A DNA stretch of 64,000 nt from Albimonas sp036154955 (GCA_036154955.1 JAYZWL010000003.1:1-64000), one strand, 5' to 3'; shown: positions 8,782-18,829, numbered from the stretch's first letter. Numbers and translations are program-made. Notes: a model not told the origin generated them from the sequence alone.

Positions 8782-9304
8782 AGGGCGGCGCGGGGCCGCA
8801 GGGGATCCCGGCCGGCGCCCGCCCGGCGATCGCGTGGGGTTTTCCTGGCGAGCGGAGCGGCGGCCGAAGGCCGGCATCGCATAGGGCGCGGCGGAGGCCG
8901 CGGGCATCGCGGGCGCGCCGGCCAGGGTCCCGTCAGCCGCCCCGGCCCGCCCCGGCGCGCCGGAACCGGCGTCGCCGGCGGCCAGGGGCGATGACGGCCG
9001 GCCGGATGCGGCGGAGCGGCCCCCCCGCCTCTCATGCCCGCTGCGCGCCGGCTTCCTGCGCGCGGTCCGACCTGCCGCGCGCGGTCTTCGGCGCCGAGCG
9101 TCGCCGCAGGGCTTCGGAGATGGGGTTCGCCTTGGGGGCGTCCGGCGCGTCGCGGCGGCGCGGCGGGCCCGCCATTGCCCCGGGCGGCCGTGCGGTCCAT
9201 GATCGCCGCCCGGCGCCCCGGCCCGACCCCGCCCGACCCGCCCGGGCGTCGCCCGGCCCGGAACCGCTCGACCCGAATTCCGAACCCCGGCGACCCGCTC
9301 CCGA
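8782..9304. other. Non-coding spacer between divL-like gene and tsaE
   Basis: About 520 bases with no supported gene; the content is GC-rich with many short hairpins (for example GCGGCCGAAGGCCGGC near 8861). No clear promoter motif is visible before tsaE. Confidence 0.55.
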
Positions 9305-9823
9305 ATGACCGACCAAGCCGCCCCCGCCCTGCGCCGCGCGCTGCCCGACGCCGAGGCCACCGACGCCGCCGGACGGGCGCTGGCCGCCGTGCTCGCCCCG
9401 GGCGACGCGGTGCTGCTGGCGGGCGACCTCGGCGCGGGAAAGTCGGCGCTGGCCCGCGCGGCGATCGCGGCGCTGCTGGCCGAAGACGGGCGGGAGGAGG
9501 ACATCCCCTCGCCCAGCTTCACGCTGGTGCAGGTCTACGACGCGGCGCGGGGCGAGATCTGGCATGCCGACCTGCACCGGCTGGGCGGCCCGGACGGGGT
9601 GGCCGAGCTGGGGTTGGAGGACGCGTTCGAGGCGGCGATCTGCTTCGTCGAATGGCCGGACCGGCTGGGCCCGGCCGCGCCCCGGCGGCGGCTGGAACTG
9701 GCGCTGGATTTCGAGCCGGACGGCGAGGGCCGGGTGATGGAGGTCCGCCCGGTCGGTCCCGGCTGGGAGGCCGCGCTGGCCGCGCTGGCCGACCCTGCCG
9801 CCGGGGGCGACGCCGGCCGATGA
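9305..9823 (+). CDS. tsaE: tRNA threonylcarbamoyladenosine biosynthesis ATPase TsaE
   Basis: ATPase of the TsaBDE complex that installs t6A37 on ANN-reading tRNAs. The 172-residue protein has the family Walker A motif GDLGAGKS (residues 40-47), the SPSFTLVQVY strand and the IWHADLHRLG and FVEWPDRLG segments diagnostic of TsaE/YjeE. The ATG at 9305 gives a normal N-terminus. The stop overlaps an ATG (ATGA) opening a 140-codon frame that is probably not a gene; the next clear gene is amgK. Confidence 0.95.
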   Translation: MTDQAAPALRRALPDAEATDAAGRALAAVLAPGDAVLLAGDLGAGKSALARAAIAALLAEDGREEDIPSPSFTLVQVYDAARGEIWHADLHRLGGPDGVAELGLEDAFEAAICFVEWPDRLGPAAPRRRLELALDFEPDGEGRVMEVRPVGPGWEAALAALADPAAGGDAGR

Positions 9824-10238
9824 CCCGCCCTCCGTCGCCCGTCGCCGGCCTCGCCCCGCCCCGATCCGCGCGCCCGACCGCGATCGGGTCCGACGCCCCG
9901 CGCGCCGCCTCCCGGGCCGCCCTGCGGGGCCGCTTCCCCGCGCCGGTCGCCGCGCGCACCGGGACATGGGGCGGAGCGCGGGCCGGCGCGACGACCCTTC
10001 GCGAGCCCTCCGCGCTTCGATCCGGGCGCGGGCGCGTCCGCTCATCCGACGCGCCGCCTTTCGACCGCCGGGCCGTTCTTCGGGACCGCCCGCCCGCCCC
10101 CGTCCGCGAGTTCGCAGGCCGGTCCGGGACCTGGGCCGGACCGTTGGCCGACGCGACGACCCGCCGTCAGCCCCTCGCCCTCCCGATCCGCATCCTGTCG
10201 CGCCTTTCCTCCTCCGACCCGATCCGCGAGCCCGCCCC
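9824..10238. repeat. Degenerate repeats between tsaE and amgK
   Basis: Two diverged units occupy this gap. The best match is 9958-9997 against 10122-10161: 33 of 40 bases identical without gaps, ending in the shared GCGACGACCC. Both units begin near a CCGACGC word (about 9890 and 10048), as does the 5' coding part of amgK (about 10249), whose Leu-Arg-Asp-Arg region they loosely resemble. A 140-codon frame (9820-10242) spans the gap with ATGA and GTGA overlaps at its ends, but its product is Pro/Arg/Ala-rich with no family signature, so I do not call it. Confidence 0.5.
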
Positions 10239-11312
10239 GTGAGCCCATCCGACGCCCCGACCCGCTCCGACCGCACCGCCCTGCGCGACCGTTTCCTCTC
10301 CCGCGCCGGCTGGGCGGGGGCCGCGGTCGCGCCGCTGGCCGGCGACGCCTCCAACCGCCGCTACGACCGTCTGTCGGGCGGGCCCGGGGGCGCGGGGGCG
10401 GTGCTGATGGACGCGCCGCCGGAGAAGGGGGAGGATCTGGTCCCCTTCCTCGGCATCACCGCGGCGCTGCGGGGGCGGGGGTTTTCGGCGCCCGCGATCC
10501 TTGCGGCGGAGCCGGAGACCGGCTTCGCGCTGATCGAGGATCTGGGCGACGCGCTTTACGCCCGGGTCTGCGCGCAGGATCCGGCGGCGGAGGCCCCGCT
10601 CTACCTCGCCGCCGCGGAGCTGCTGGCGGAGCTGCACGCCGAAACCGCCCCGGCGGAGGCGCCGGCCGGGGCGGGCCGCCACCTCATCCCCCCCTATGAC
10701 GCGGCGACCCTGCGGCGCGAGGCGATGCTGGCGGCGGACTGGTATCTGGAGGGGCTGGGCCTGCGGACCGAGGCGCTGGCGGAGGAATTCGCCGGGCTGA
10801 TCGACGCCGCCTGCGCGCCGGTGGCGGGGGCGCGCGCGGCGCTGGCGCTGCGCGACTATCATGCGGAGAACCTGCTGTGGCTGCCGGATCGGGCCGGGAC
10901 GGCGCGGGTCGGGCTGATCGACTACCAGGACGCGCTGGCGGGGCATCCGGCCTATGACCTGATCTCGCTGACCGAGGATGCGCGGCGCGACACCTCCGCC
11001 GGGCTGCGGGCGGCGACGACCGGGCGCTATCTCGACGCCGCCGGGGTTCCGGCGGGGGCGCGGGAGGGGTTCGCGGCGGCCGCCGCCATCCTCGCCGCCC
11101 AGCGCAACCTGAAGATCGTGGGCATCTTCGCCCGGCTGCGGCTGCGGGACGGCAAGCCGCGCTATCTGGACCTGATCCCGCGGGTCTGGGGGCACCTGAT
11201 GCGCGACCTCGAACATCCGGCGCTCGCGCCCCTCGCCGCATTCGTGGCCCGGCGCGTGCCGCCGCCCGAGCCCGCGGCGCTGGCCCGGCTGCGGGCGGGG
11301 GGCGGGGCGTGA
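10239..11312 (+). CDS. amgK: N-acetylmuramate/N-acetylglucosamine kinase AmgK
   Basis: Aminoglycoside-phosphotransferase-fold sugar kinase that phosphorylates MurNAc/GlcNAc at the anomeric position in a cell-wall recycling route bypassing de novo UDP-MurNAc synthesis; MurU, the next gene, uses the product. The 357-residue protein shows GDASNRRYDRL near the N-terminus, ALIEDLGDALY, the catalytic loop ALRDYHAENLLWL and the metal-binding GLIDYQDALAGHPAYDLISL. The GTG at 10239 overlaps the TGA of an upstream frame and gives the usual family N-terminus; ATGs further upstream lead only into repeat-derived sequence. It overlaps murU by four bases. Confidence 0.9.
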   Translation: MSPSDAPTRSDRTALRDRFLSRAGWAGAAVAPLAGDASNRRYDRLSGGPGGAGAVLMDAPPEKGEDLVPFLGITAALRGRGFSAPAILAAEPETGFALIEDLGDALYARVCAQDPAAEAPLYLAAAELLAELHAETAPAEAPAGAGRHLIPPYDAATLRREAMLAADWYLEGLGLRTEALAEEFAGLIDAACAPVAGARAALALRDYHAENLLWLPDRAGTARVGLIDYQDALAGHPAYDLISLTEDARRDTSAGLRAATTGRYLDAAGVPAGAREGFAAAAAILAAQRNLKIVGIFARLRLRDGKPRYLDLIPRVWGHLMRDLEHPALAPLAAFVARRVPPPEPAALARLRAGGGA

Positions 11313-12022
11313 GCGGGCCCGACACCGCCATGGTGCTGGCCGCGGGGCTGGGCACCCGCATGGGGGCGCTGACCGCCGCCACGCCCAAGCCGCTGCTGCG
11401 CGCGGGCGGGCGGGCGCTGCTGGACCACGCGCTCGACCGCGCGGCGGAGGGGGGCGTGCGCCGGGCGGTGGTGAACCTGCACTACTTCCCCGAGCAGGTG
11501 CGCGCCCATCTGGCCGGGCGGCGGGCGCCGGAGATCCTGTTCTCCGACGAAAGCGACGCGCTGCTGGAGACGGGGGGCGGGGTGCGCCGGGCGCTGCCGC
11601 TGCTGGGGAACGGGCCGGTGTGGACGCTGAACTCCGACGCGGTGTTCGGCGGGCCGGCGCCGCTGCCGGCGCTGACCGCGGCCTGGGATCCGGGGCGGAT
11701 GGACGCGCTGCTGTTGCTGGTGGCGCGCGAGGATGCGCGGGCCTACACGCGGCCGGGCGACTTCTTCGCCGATCCGGACGGGCGGCTGCGCCGGCGGGGC
11801 GACCGGCCCTCGGCCCCGCTGGTCTATACCGGGGTGCAGATCATCCGCGCCGGCGCTTTCGCGGAGGGGCCGGAGGGGCCGTTCTCCACCAACCTCGTCT
11901 GGGACCGGATGCTGGCGGCGGGGCGGCTCTACGGCGCCCTGCATCGCGGGCCCTGGGTGGACGTGGGCACGCCGGCCGGGCTGGCGGAGGCGGAGGCGGT
12001 GCTGGCCGGGGAGGCGGGATGA
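11309..12022 (+). CDS. murU: N-acetylmuramate-1-phosphate uridylyltransferase MurU
   Basis: Nucleotidyltransferase converting MurNAc-1-P to UDP-MurNAc in peptidoglycan recycling. The 237 residues start with the nucleotide-binding signature MVLAAGLGTRMGALTAATPKPLL, then VVNLHYFPEQV, the metal-binding LNSDAVF and the terminal GPWVDVGTPAGLAEAE. The GTG start at 11309 overlaps the amgK stop (GTGA) and its own stop overlaps the addB start (ATGA), so the genes are translationally coupled. Confidence 0.93.
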   Translation: MSGPDTAMVLAAGLGTRMGALTAATPKPLLRAGGRALLDHALDRAAEGGVRRAVVNLHYFPEQVRAHLAGRRAPEILFSDESDALLETGGGVRRALPLLGNGPVWTLNSDAVFGGPAPLPALTAAWDPGRMDALLLLVAREDARAYTRPGDFFADPDGRLRRRGDRPSAPLVYTGVQIIRAGAFAEGPEGPFSTNLVWDRMLAAGRLYGALHRGPWVDVGTPAGLAEAEAVLAGEAG

Positions 12023-15000
12023 GCGGCGAAAGCGGGAACGGGGCGGGCTTCGGCGCGGCCAAGGTGTTCTTCACCCCGCCGGGGGTCGATTTCTCCGACG
12101 CGCTGGCCCGGGGGCTTCGGGCGCGGCTGCCGGAGACGCCGGCGGCGATGGCGCGGGTTCGGCTCTACCTCAACGCCAGACGCACCGGGCGGGCGGTGTC
12201 GGAGGCGCTGGAGGCCGGCGCCCCCGCCGCCTTCCTGCCCCGCATCGCGCTGGTCGGCGACCTGGCGGAGGAGGCGCTGGCCGCCGCCATCCCGCAGGGC
12301 AAGGGCCGGCTGCGGCGCACCCTGGCGCTGATGCGGCTGACCGAGGCGTTCCTGACCGCCAATCCGGGACTGGCGGACCCCGCCTCCGCCCCCGCGCTGG
12401 CCCTGTCGCTGCGGGGGCTGCTGGACGAGCTGCAGGCGGCGGGGCAGGGGGCGGAGGCGCTGCGGGACCTCGATCTCGCCCAGCACGCCGCGCACTGGAC
12501 CCTGACGGCGGAGTTCCTGTCGATCCTCGCCGACGCCTGGCCCGACTATCTGGCGCAGGAGGAGCACGGCGCCCCGGACCGGGAGGCCCGGCGCCGGCTG
12601 GCGGTGGCCGCCCTGGTCGCGGGCTGGGAGGCGGCGCCGCCCACGGATCCGGTGATCGTGGCGGGCTCCACCGGCTCCACCCCCGCGACGGCGGCGCTGA
12701 TGCGCGCGGTGGCGGGGCTGCCGGCCGGGGCGCTGGTGCTGCCGGGCTGGGATCCGGCGATGCCGGCGGATGTGTGGGCGGAGCTGACCGGGGCGGCGCC
12801 CAGGCCCGAGCATCCGCATCACCACATGGCCCGGCTGCTGGCCGAACTGGGGCTGGGCCCCGCCGACCCCGCGCCCTGGGACGCGGCCTGCGCCGCGCCG
12901 CCCGCGCCGGCGCGCCTGCGCCTGCTGACCCGCGCCCTGCGCCCCGCCCCGGTCACCGACGCCTGGCGGCGCGAGCTGCCCGAACAGGCGGCGGAGGCGG
13001 GCGCCGCGGTCGAGGGCCTCGCGCTCTTGGAGGCGGAGACGCCCCGCGACGAGGCCGCCGCCATCGCCGCGGCGCTGGCCGCCGAGGCCGCCGCGGGCGG
13101 CACGCCGGCGCTGATCACCCCGGACCGGGTGCTGGCGCGCCGGGTGGCGGCGGAGCTGGCGCGCTGGGGCGTCGCCCCCGACGACAGCGCCGGGCGGCCG
13201 CTGGGCCTGACCCCTCCGGGCATCCTTCTGGGCCTCGCCGCCGGGCGACTGGGGCGGCCGATGACCGCCGAGACGCTGGCCGCGCTGCTGCGCCATCCGC
13301 TGACCGCCAAGGACCGCGGCCCTGCGCGGGAGGGGCGCGGGACGCATAACCGGCTCGCCACGGCGCTGGAGCGGGACGGGCTGCGCGGCGGGCCGCAGGA
13401 GATCGACTGGGACCGGCTGGAGGCGAAGCTGCTCGCCCGCGCCACGCTGCCCGACGGTTTCGCGGACTGGTTCGCCTGGGTGCGCGCCACGCTGACCCCG
13501 CTGGCGGCCGCGCCCGCCGACCTCTCCGCCGCCGTCGCGACGCATCTGCGGGTGGCGGAGGCGCTGGCCGCGGGCCCCGGCGGGCTGGCGGAGGGGGAGG
13601 ACCCCGCCGCCCTGCCGCTCTGGGCCGAGGCGGCGGGACGGGACGCGCGCCGCTTCGTGGACGGTCTGGCGGAGGCCGCGCCCTCCCTGGGCGACGCCCC
13701 CCCGCCCGGCGGCTACGGCGCGCTGTGGCTGGCGCTGATCCAGGCGGAGGAGACCCGTCCCGATCCCCGCCGGGTTCACGCCCGCATCCGCATCCTCGGC
13801 GCGCTGGAGGCGCGGGCGGAAAGCGCCAGCCTGATGATCCTCGGCGGGCTGAACGAGGGCGTCTGGCCCGCCCATCCCGCCCCCGATCCCTGGCTGAACC
13901 GGCAGATGCGGGAGCGGCTGGGCCTCGCCTCGCCCGAGCGGCGGATCGGGCTTGCGGCGCATGATTTCCTGCAGGCGGCGTGCGCCCCGCGGGCGGTGCT
14001 GAGCCGGGCGCTGCGCGACGACGGGGGGCCGGCCTCGCCCTCGCGCTGGCTGGTGCGGCTGGAGAACCTGTTGAACGGCGCGGATCCGGCGGCGCTGGCG
14101 GCGATGCGGGGGCGGGGGCGGGCGCTGGCCCGGGCGGCGGACGGGCTGGACCACGGGCCCGCCGTTCCCCCCGCCCCGCGCCCGGCGCCGACGCCGCCCG
14201 TCGCGCTGCGGCCGCGGGCGCTGTCCTTCACTCAGGTCGAGACGCTGGTGCGCGACCCCTACGCCATCTACGCCCGGCACGTGCTGGGCCTGCGCAAGCT
14301 CGACCCCATCGGGCGGGCCCCGGATGCGCGGGACATGGGCAACGCCCTGCACGCGGTGATGGAGGCCTTCGCCGCTGACACCGCCGACTGGCCGGCGGAG
14401 GCCTGCGCGCCCGCCGCCCTGCGCGGGGCGCTGATGGCGGCCGCCGCAAGGGTGCTGCCCGACGCCGCCCCCTGGCCGGCGCTGCGCCGGCTCTGGGCCA
14501 AGCGCCTCGCCCGCGCCGCCGACTGGATCGCGGAAGGCGAGGCCGCGCGCCGCGCCGACGCCCGGATCGCCGGGCTGGAGGTCCGCGGGGCGAGGGAGCT
14601 GGACGGCGCGCCGGGCGGGCCGTTCGAACTGTCGGGCAAGGCCGACCGCATCGACCGGATGGGCGACGGGCGGCTGGCGCTTTACGACTACAAGACCGGC
14701 TCGGTCCCCAGCGCCAAACAGATCGGCGTGTTCAGCGTGCAGTTGCTGCTGGAGGCGGCTGTGGCCGAGGAAGGCGGCTTCGAGGGCGTGCCGGGCGCCC
14801 CGGTGGCGCTGGCCGAGTATCTGGGTCTGTCGGGCGCCGGCGCCGGCGGCAGGTCCAGCGCCGTGGACTTCGCCAAGCACCCCCCGGCCGAGGTCTGGGC
14901 GGAGCTTCGCGCGCTGGTCGCCCGCTATGACGACCCCGCGACCGGCTACCTCGCCCGCGCCCGCATGGCGACGGTGAGCTATCCCGGCGACTACGACCAG

Positions 15001-15051
15001 CTCGCCCGCCACGGCGAGTGGTCCGAGACCGGCGAGGAGGGCGGCGCATGA
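12019..15051 (+). CDS. addB: Double-strand break repair protein AddB
   Basis: Helicase-like/nuclease subunit of the AddAB complex that resects double-strand breaks for RecA loading (the alphaproteobacterial RecBCD counterpart). The 1010-residue protein has the alphaproteobacterial N-terminus (KVFFTPPGVDFSDALARGLRARL), a degenerate superfamily-1 helicase core and a C-terminal PD-(D/E)XK nuclease domain with GKADRIDRM and LYDYKTGSVPSAKQ (about residues 875-905). It overlaps murU upstream and addA downstream by four bases each. Confidence 0.95.
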   Translation: MSGESGNGAGFGAAKVFFTPPGVDFSDALARGLRARLPETPAAMARVRLYLNARRTGRAVSEALEAGAPAAFLPRIALVGDLAEEALAAAIPQGKGRLRRTLALMRLTEAFLTANPGLADPASAPALALSLRGLLDELQAAGQGAEALRDLDLAQHAAHWTLTAEFLSILADAWPDYLAQEEHGAPDREARRRLAVAALVAGWEAAPPTDPVIVAGSTGSTPATAALMRAVAGLPAGALVLPGWDPAMPADVWAELTGAAPRPEHPHHHMARLLAELGLGPADPAPWDAACAAPPAPARLRLLTRALRPAPVTDAWRRELPEQAAEAGAAVEGLALLEAETPRDEAAAIAAALAAEAAAGGTPALITPDRVLARRVAAELARWGVAPDDSAGRPLGLTPPGILLGLAAGRLGRPMTAETLAALLRHPLTAKDRGPAREGRGTHNRLATALERDGLRGGPQEIDWDRLEAKLLARATLPDGFADWFAWVRATLTPLAAAPADLSAAVATHLRVAEALAAGPGGLAEGEDPAALPLWAEAAGRDARRFVDGLAEAAPSLGDAPPPGGYGALWLALIQAEETRPDPRRVHARIRILGALEARAESASLMILGGLNEGVWPAHPAPDPWLNRQMRERLGLASPERRIGLAAHDFLQAACAPRAVLSRALRDDGGPASPSRWLVRLENLLNGADPAALAAMRGRGRALARAADGLDHGPAVPPAPRPAPTPPVALRPRALSFTQVETLVRDPYAIYARHVLGLRKLDPIGRAPDARDMGNALHAVMEAFAADTADWPAEACAPAALRGALMAAAARVLPDAAPWPALRRLWAKRLARAADWIAEGEAARRADARIAGLEVRGARELDGAPGGPFELSGKADRIDRMGDGRLALYDYKTGSVPSAKQIGVFSVQLLLEAAVAEEGGFEGVPGAPVALAEYLGLSGAGAGGRSSAVDFAKHPPAEVWAELRALVARYDDPATGYLARARMATVSYPGDYDQLARHGEWSETGEEGGA

Positions 15052-18000
15052 CGGATCCGAAGGCGGTCCCGGAGGTTCACCCCGCCACCCTCGCCCAGAT
15101 CGAGGCGGCGAGCCCCGGCGCCTCGGCCTGGGTGTCGGCGAATGCGGGGTCGGGCAAGACCTCGGTGCTGACCCGCCGGGTGGCGCGGCTGCTGCTTGCC
15201 GACTGCCCGCCCGAGAAGATCCTGTGCCTGACCTACACCCGCGCCGCCGCCGCCGAGATGCAGGAGCGGCTGTTCAAAATGCTGGGCGAGTGGTCGCTGA
15301 TGGAGGACGCGGCGCTGGCGGAGGCGCTCGCCGGGCTCGGCGGCGACGCGCCGGAGGGGGCGGAGGCGCTGGGCCGGGCGCGCAAGCTGTTCGCCAAGGC
15401 GCTGGAGACGCCGGGCGGGCTGAAGATCCAGACCATCCACGCCTTCTGCGCCGCGCTGCTGCGGCGCTTCCCGCTGGAATCCGGGGCGCCGGCGGGCTTC
15501 GCGGAGCTGGACGACCGCACCCGGGCGCGGATCCTCGACGGGCTGCGCGACGACATGGCCGCGGCGGCGGAGGCGGGCGCCGACCCGGCCTTCGACGCCG
15601 CCGCCGACCGGCTGACCGAAACCGGGCTCGCCAGCCTCTCGGACGCGGTGTTCCACCGTCGCGGATGGTTCCCGGGGGCGGAGGCGGCGGCCCCGGCCCT
15701 GCGCGCGGCCTACGATGTGCCGGAGGGTTGGGATTTCCTCGCCCATGCCGGGCGGCGGCTGGCGGAGACCGGGGCGGACGGCCTGCGCGACCTCGCCGCC
15801 GCGCTGACCGCGGGCGGGGTGACGGACGCCAAGCTCTCGGCCCAGATCGCCACGGCGGCCGCGGCGCTGGAGGGCGGCGACGTCGCCGCCGCGGCGCGGG
15901 CGGTGGAGGCGGCGGGCCTGACCAAGGACGGGAAGCCGCGCAGCCTGAAGACCCTGCCCAGCAAGGCGGTGCGCGCCGCCTACCCCTGGGCGGAGGAGGC
16001 GGTGGCCGACCTGGTGGCGCTGGCGGCCGAACTGCGCGACGGGCGCCTCGCCCATGACGGGCTCGCCAAATCGCTCGACCTGCACCGCTTCGGGGACGCG
16101 CTGCTGGCGCGCTACGCCGCCGAGAAGACCCGGCGCGGGGCCATCGACTTCGACGATCTGGTGCGCATCGCCGCCCGGCTGCTGACCGAGGCGGAGATGG
16201 CCGCCTTCGCGCTGTGGAAGCTGGACGGCGGGCTCGACCACATCCTGATCGACGAGGCGCAGGACACCTCGCCCGAGCAATGGCGGCTGGTGCGCGCGCT
16301 GGCCGAGGAGTTCTTCGCCGGCGCCGGCGCGCGGGAGGCCGGGCGCACGGTGTTCGCGGTGGGGGACGAGAAGCAGTCGATCTATTCCTTCCAGGGCGCC
16401 GAGCCGCGGGAATTCGGGCGGATGCGGGACCTGTTCCGCGACCGGCTCGCGGCCATGGCGGCGGCGGGCGAGGGGCCGGCGTTGCGGGAGACGCAGCTCG
16501 CGTGGTCGTTCCGCTCCTCCCCCGTCATCCTGCGGCTGGTGGATGCGGTCTTCGCCGAGGCGGCCGACGGGCTGAGCGCCGACGGACGCGCGCCCGAGCA
16601 TTCCGCCTTCCACGCCGCGATGCCCGGGCGGGTGGAGCTGTGGCCGCTGCTGACCCCGCCGGAGACGACCGAGGAGCCGCCCTGGCACGCCCCGGTCGAC
16701 GCCGCTCCTGCCCGCGCCCCGGTGGCCCGGCTGGCGGAGGCGCTGGCCCGGCATGTGGACGCGATGCTGCGCGACGGAGGCGCGGTTCCGGACCCGAAAT
16801 CCCCATCCGGCTGGCGGCGGATGCGGGCGGGCGACGTCATCGTGCTGCTGCGCCGGCGCGGAGCGCTGGCCAAGATGCTGGTCGACCAGCTCAAGCGCCG
16901 CGGCGTGCCGGTGGCCGGGGCGGACCGGCTGAAGCTGCTGTCGAGCCTCGCGGTGCGGGACCTGCTGTCGCTGCTGCGCGCGGCGCTGGACAGCGGCGAC
17001 GACCTGTCGGTGGCGGAGGTGCTGCGCTCTCCGCTCGGCGGGGTGGACGAGGCGGGGCTTTTCGAGCTGGCGTCGGGGCGGGCGCGGGGCGTCTCGCTCT
17101 GGTCCCGGCTGCAGGCGCGGCAGGAGGCGTTTCCGCAGGCGCACGCGCTGCTCGCCGCGGTGATCGACGACGCGGATTACCTCCGCCCGCACGAGATCCT
17201 GCAGGTCGCGCTGGTCGCCCATGGCGGCCGCGCCCGGATCCGCGCCCGGATGACCCCGGAGGAGGAGGACGCGGTGGACGAACTGCTCGCCCAGGCGCTG
17301 GCCTATGAGCGGGCGGAGACGCCGACGCTGGCCGGCTTCCTCGCCTGGATGGAGGCGGCGGACGCGCTGGAGCTGAAGCGGGAGATGGGGCGCGCCGAGG
17401 GCGCGGTGCGGGTGATGACGGTGCACGGGGCCAAGGGGCTGGAGGCGCCGGTGGTGATCCTGGGCGACGCCGGGCCGCGGCAGGGCGGACGGACCGACGA
17501 GGTGCTGGCGCTTCCGGGGGAAGAGGATGCGGGCGAGGTGGCGCTGTGGTCCGCGCCGAAGGCCGAGGAGGCCGCGCCGGTGACCGAAGCCAAGGCCCGC
17601 GACGCGGCCAAGGCGGCGGAGGAGGACCTGCGCCTGCTCTACGTGGCGCTGACCCGGGCCGGCGCCCGGCTGCTGGTCTGCGGGGTCGAGGCGGCGCGGG
17701 GCGATGCGGCGGAAAGCTGGCACGGACGGGTCGCCGCGGCGATGGAGAAGCTGGGCGCCCGCCCCGCCCCGACCCCGCCGGCGCTGGCCGACGAGGCCGA
17801 CCTGCCCCCGGTGATGGCGCTGGACGCCGGCTGGCCCGCGGTTCTTCCTGCGGGCGCCATCGGCGACGCCCCCGACGCGGGCGGGCAGGGCGGGCGGGGC
17901 GGGGAGGCGGAGTCGCCCGACCCCGCCGCGGCGCTGGCGGCGGCCGGTTTCGCGCCGGCGCCGGCGGGGCCGCTCTCGGCCGCGGCGGCCGGCGGCCGGC

Positions 18001-18698
18001 GGCGGGTGGCGGCCTCGGCGCTGGCGGGGGGGGAGGGGGAGCATGCCCCGCCCTTCGCGCCGGGCGCCGTCCCGATCCTCGACGGGCCGGAACGGGCGGA
18101 GGACGCGCTCCTCCCCGCGCCCGCCGCGCCGCTGGGCCGCGACCTGGCCCGCCGACGGGGCGACGCGGTGCATATGCTGCTGGAACGGCTGCCCGACCTG
18201 CCGGCGGAGACGCGCCAGGACCGCGGCGCGGCCCTGGTCGCCGCCGCCGATCCCGAGATGCCGGAGGCCGTACGCGCCGACGCGCTGGCCGAGGCGCTGC
18301 GCACGCTGGACCATCCCGACGCCGCCCCGTTCCTCGTCCCCGACGCGCTGGCCGAGGCGACGCTGTCGGCGGACCTGCCGGGGGGCGCGCGGATGATCGG
18401 GCGGCTCGACCGTCTGATCGTCGCCCCCGGCCGGCTGCGGCTGCTGGACTGGAAGACCGGCCCCGTGCCGACCGAGACGCCGGAGGCCTATCTGCGCCAG
18501 ATGGCGGGCTATCGCGCCGCGCTCCAGCGCCTGCATCCGGGGGCGGAGGTGGAGGCGGCGCTGTTCTGGACCTCGGCCCAGCGGCTGGACGTGCTGGACC
18601 CGGCGGCGCTGGACGGGGCCTTCGCCCGCGCCCTGGCGGATCTGGATCGACGGATGCGGGCCGACGGGGAGGCGCCGACGGGGCCGGCGGGCGGCTGA
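15048..18698 (+). CDS. addA: Double-strand break repair helicase-nuclease AddA
   Basis: UvrD-family helicase and RecB-like nuclease, partner of AddB. The 1216-residue protein contains Walker A ANAGSGKTS (31-39), motif II LIDEAQDTSPEQW, motif III VFAVGDEKQSIYSFQGA, motif V VMTVHGAKGLEAPVVIL, motif VI LLYVALTRAGARL, and a C-terminal nuclease with GRLDRLIVAPGRLRLLDWKTG. A Gly/Ala-rich linker (about residues 930-990) separates helicase and nuclease. The ATG at 15048 overlaps the addB stop. No LexA-type box is visible directly before addB or addA, which sit deep in the operon. Confidence 0.97.
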   Translation: MTDPKAVPEVHPATLAQIEAASPGASAWVSANAGSGKTSVLTRRVARLLLADCPPEKILCLTYTRAAAAEMQERLFKMLGEWSLMEDAALAEALAGLGGDAPEGAEALGRARKLFAKALETPGGLKIQTIHAFCAALLRRFPLESGAPAGFAELDDRTRARILDGLRDDMAAAAEAGADPAFDAAADRLTETGLASLSDAVFHRRGWFPGAEAAAPALRAAYDVPEGWDFLAHAGRRLAETGADGLRDLAAALTAGGVTDAKLSAQIATAAAALEGGDVAAAARAVEAAGLTKDGKPRSLKTLPSKAVRAAYPWAEEAVADLVALAAELRDGRLAHDGLAKSLDLHRFGDALLARYAAEKTRRGAIDFDDLVRIAARLLTEAEMAAFALWKLDGGLDHILIDEAQDTSPEQWRLVRALAEEFFAGAGAREAGRTVFAVGDEKQSIYSFQGAEPREFGRMRDLFRDRLAAMAAAGEGPALRETQLAWSFRSSPVILRLVDAVFAEAADGLSADGRAPEHSAFHAAMPGRVELWPLLTPPETTEEPPWHAPVDAAPARAPVARLAEALARHVDAMLRDGGAVPDPKSPSGWRRMRAGDVIVLLRRRGALAKMLVDQLKRRGVPVAGADRLKLLSSLAVRDLLSLLRAALDSGDDLSVAEVLRSPLGGVDEAGLFELASGRARGVSLWSRLQARQEAFPQAHALLAAVIDDADYLRPHEILQVALVAHGGRARIRARMTPEEEDAVDELLAQALAYERAETPTLAGFLAWMEAADALELKREMGRAEGAVRVMTVHGAKGLEAPVVILGDAGPRQGGRTDEVLALPGEEDAGEVALWSAPKAEEAAPVTEAKARDAAKAAEEDLRLLYVALTRAGARLLVCGVEAARGDAAESWHGRVAAAMEKLGARPAPTPPALADEADLPPVMALDAGWPAVLPAGAIGDAPDAGGQGGRGGEAESPDPAAALAAAGFAPAPAGPLSAAAAGGRRRVAASALAGGEGEHAPPFAPGAVPILDGPERAEDALLPAPAAPLGRDLARRRGDAVHMLLERLPDLPAETRQDRGAALVAAADPEMPEAVRADALAEALRTLDHPDAAPFLVPDALAEATLSADLPGGARMIGRLDRLIVAPGRLRLLDWKTGPVPTETPEAYLRQMAGYRAALQRLHPGAEVEAALFWTSAQRLDVLDPAALDGAFARALADLDRRMRADGEAPTGPAGG

Positions 18699-18729
18699 CG
18701 CATGGCGGCCATGCGGACCGTTTGCGGTC

Positions 18730-18758
18730 TTGACCGCCGCGGGCGCCATACCTAGCTT
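18730..18758 (+). promoter_or_regulatory. Candidate promoter of trxA
   Basis: TTGACC (18730-18735), a 17-base spacer and TAGCTT (18753-18758) lie about 70 bases before the trxA ATG, in the gap after addA. Confidence 0.5.
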
Positions 18759-18829
18759 TGTCTGCCCGGCGGCGGGCCCATTGCGCGACGCGCTCCCGCC
18801 CCGCCGACCCGAGACAAGGAGAGCCGAAG

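Noticed and set aside
9820..10242. 140-codon frame joined to tsaE and amgK by ATGA and GTGA overlaps
   Set aside because: Junctions look gene-like, but the product is built from degenerate repeats and is low complexity; kept as a finding, not a gene.
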